DNA from: Nitrospina sp052156635
GTDB taxonomy: Bacteria; Nitrospinota; Nitrospinia; Nitrospinales; Nitrospinaceae
Length of the DNA: 11,945 bases
Reading direction: 5' to 3'
Assembly (NCBI RefSeq): GCF_052156635.1
Contig: NZ_JBQKUO010000007.1
Location: 1-11,945 of the forward strand
Position numbers and translations under genes: made by a program. Positions 11,167-11,945 of the stretch are shown here, piece by piece; the first letter of the stretch is position 1, and each line of letters begins with the position of its first letter. The notes beneath the pieces were generated by a model. That model saw only the letters and a list, made by a program, of their open reading frames with translations. It had not been told where the DNA came from and did no database searches.

Positions 11167-11945
11167 ATACCAGAAGTTTGACCAAACCAATAAACGCATT
11201 TTGCTCGTAGACGACACCCCTTCCAACCTTGCGGTTTTAAGGGGTGCTTTGGAGCCGGAGGGCTATCGCCTCGCCTTTGCCTCCAGTGGCAATGAAACCC
11301 TCGAGATCGTGCCGGAACTGATGCCGGACCTGATCCTGCTCGATGTCATGATGCCGGGTATCGATGGCTTCGAGACCTGCCGGCGATTGAAGGCCACGGA
11401 AATCGGCCTCAACATTCCCGTCATCTTCATCACCGCCCGTCGTGAAACCCAGGACGTGGTGGAAGGGTTTCAGGCGGGAGGCGTCGATTACATCCGCAAG
11501 CCCATTCAACAGGAGGAAGTATGCGCCCGCGTGCGCAACCACCTGGAACTCCTTTATCTCCGCCGCTCACTCAAAACACAATACGACAAAACCCGTGAAG
11601 TGCTGGAAGAGACTCTCAACGGCAGCGTGTCCATCCTGATGGAGCTTCTGACCAACTTCGACAGCAACCTGTTCAGCCGGGGTACGCGGGTGCGGGAAGT
11701 GGTGAGGGAAATCGCAAACGTCCTGGAATACGAGGAAACATGGCAGTTGGAACTGGCGGCCATGCTGGCACCCATCGGCAACATCACCATACCGCCGCAC
11801 ATCCTTTACAAAAAAAATAAAAAAGCGCCCCTCTCGGTCCGGGAAGAAGAATTGTTTCGCAACATCCCCAAGACCAGCATGAAGCTTCTGGAAAACATTC
11901 CGCATCTCAAGGATGTGTCCAAAATCGTGTTGTATCACAGGAAGG
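11159..11945 (+). CDS. Response regulator: receiver plus degenerate HD-GYP domain, copy 2 (cut by window edge)
   Basis: The start overlaps the kinase stop in ATGGCTGA (11159-11166), and the frame stays open to the window end, giving 262 residues. The receiver is complete: Asp18/Asp19, phosphoacceptor Asp62 in LLDVMMPG, Thr92, and Lys114 in RKPI. It is closely similar to the regulator at 6788; both contain VPEL.PDLILLDVMMPG and GIDGFETCRRLK. The HD-GYP-like domain begins near residue 165. Its HD dyad is replaced by Ala204-Pro205 (AAMLAPIG), the early histidine is Arg174, the third histidine position is not His, and HHE reads Tyr-His-Arg, so this copy is even more eroded. The GYP segment lies beyond the edge. 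Coupling to the kinase by overlap makes it the likely phosphorylation partner. No separate ribosome site is obvious in the overlap except purines within the kinase end. Confidence 0.9.
   Translation, partial: MAEYQKFDQTNKRILLVDDTPSNLAVLRGALEPEGYRLAFASSGNETLEIVPELMPDLILLDVMMPGIDGFETCRRLKATEIGLNIPVIFITARRETQDVVEGFQAGGVDYIRKPIQQEEVCARVRNHLELLYLRRSLKTQYDKTREVLEETLNGSVSILMELLTNFDSNLFSRGTRVREVVREIANVLEYEETWQLELAAMLAPIGNITIPPHILYKKNKKAPLSVREEELFRNIPKTSMKLLENIPHLKDVSKIVLYHRK

Overview
The window looks like chromosomal DNA from a Nitrospina-like (Nitrospinota) nitrite oxidiser or a close relative. This rests on a secreted haem-b gamma subunit of the type II DMSO-reductase family (candidate NxrC) beside large multidomain signalling genes. 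It is inference from protein families; no rRNA or other taxonomic marker is present. Every supported gene is on the + strand, and I see no tRNA, CRISPR array, transposase or attachment site.

Layout. Positions 1-1302 hold the end of an unidentified gene (1-93), a strong intercistronic hairpin (114-142), the gamma-subunit gene (219-1229) and a clear intrinsic terminator (1263-1302). Positions 1303-2937 are more AT-rich and sparsely coding. They hold a 69-residue protein of unknown function (1554-1763), a 530-base spacer rich in TTGGAA/TTCCAA hexamers, and the first of two TPR genes (2294-2767). Its paralogue follows at 2938-3375. The two TPR proteins align without gaps over about 143 residues. 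Both genes have a leader hairpin with an ANGGA loop some 45-55 bases before the start codon.

From 3880 to the window edge there are two tandem copies of one signalling cassette. Each has a hybrid histidine kinase (MASE1 membrane sensor, PAS, HisKA, HATPase, receiver, conserved helical tail; 905 and 907 aa) followed by a response regulator (receiver plus HD-GYP-like domain). Kinase 1 (3880-6597) is followed after 190 bases by regulator 1 (6788-7990). Kinase 2 (8443-11166) overlaps regulator 2 (11159 to the edge, truncated) by 8 bases.

How the genes may work together. Each kinase should sense a signal through its membrane domain, autophosphorylate on its histidine and pass phosphate to its own receiver and/or the neighbouring regulator. 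Both regulators have an intact receiver, but most metal-binding residues of the HD-GYP domain are gone, including the HD dyad itself. They therefore probably act through protein binding or c-di-GMP-independent output rather than as c-di-GMP phosphodiesterases. The duplicated kinase/degenerate HD-GYP cassette and the twin TPR genes with matching leader hairpins are the most interesting parts of the window.
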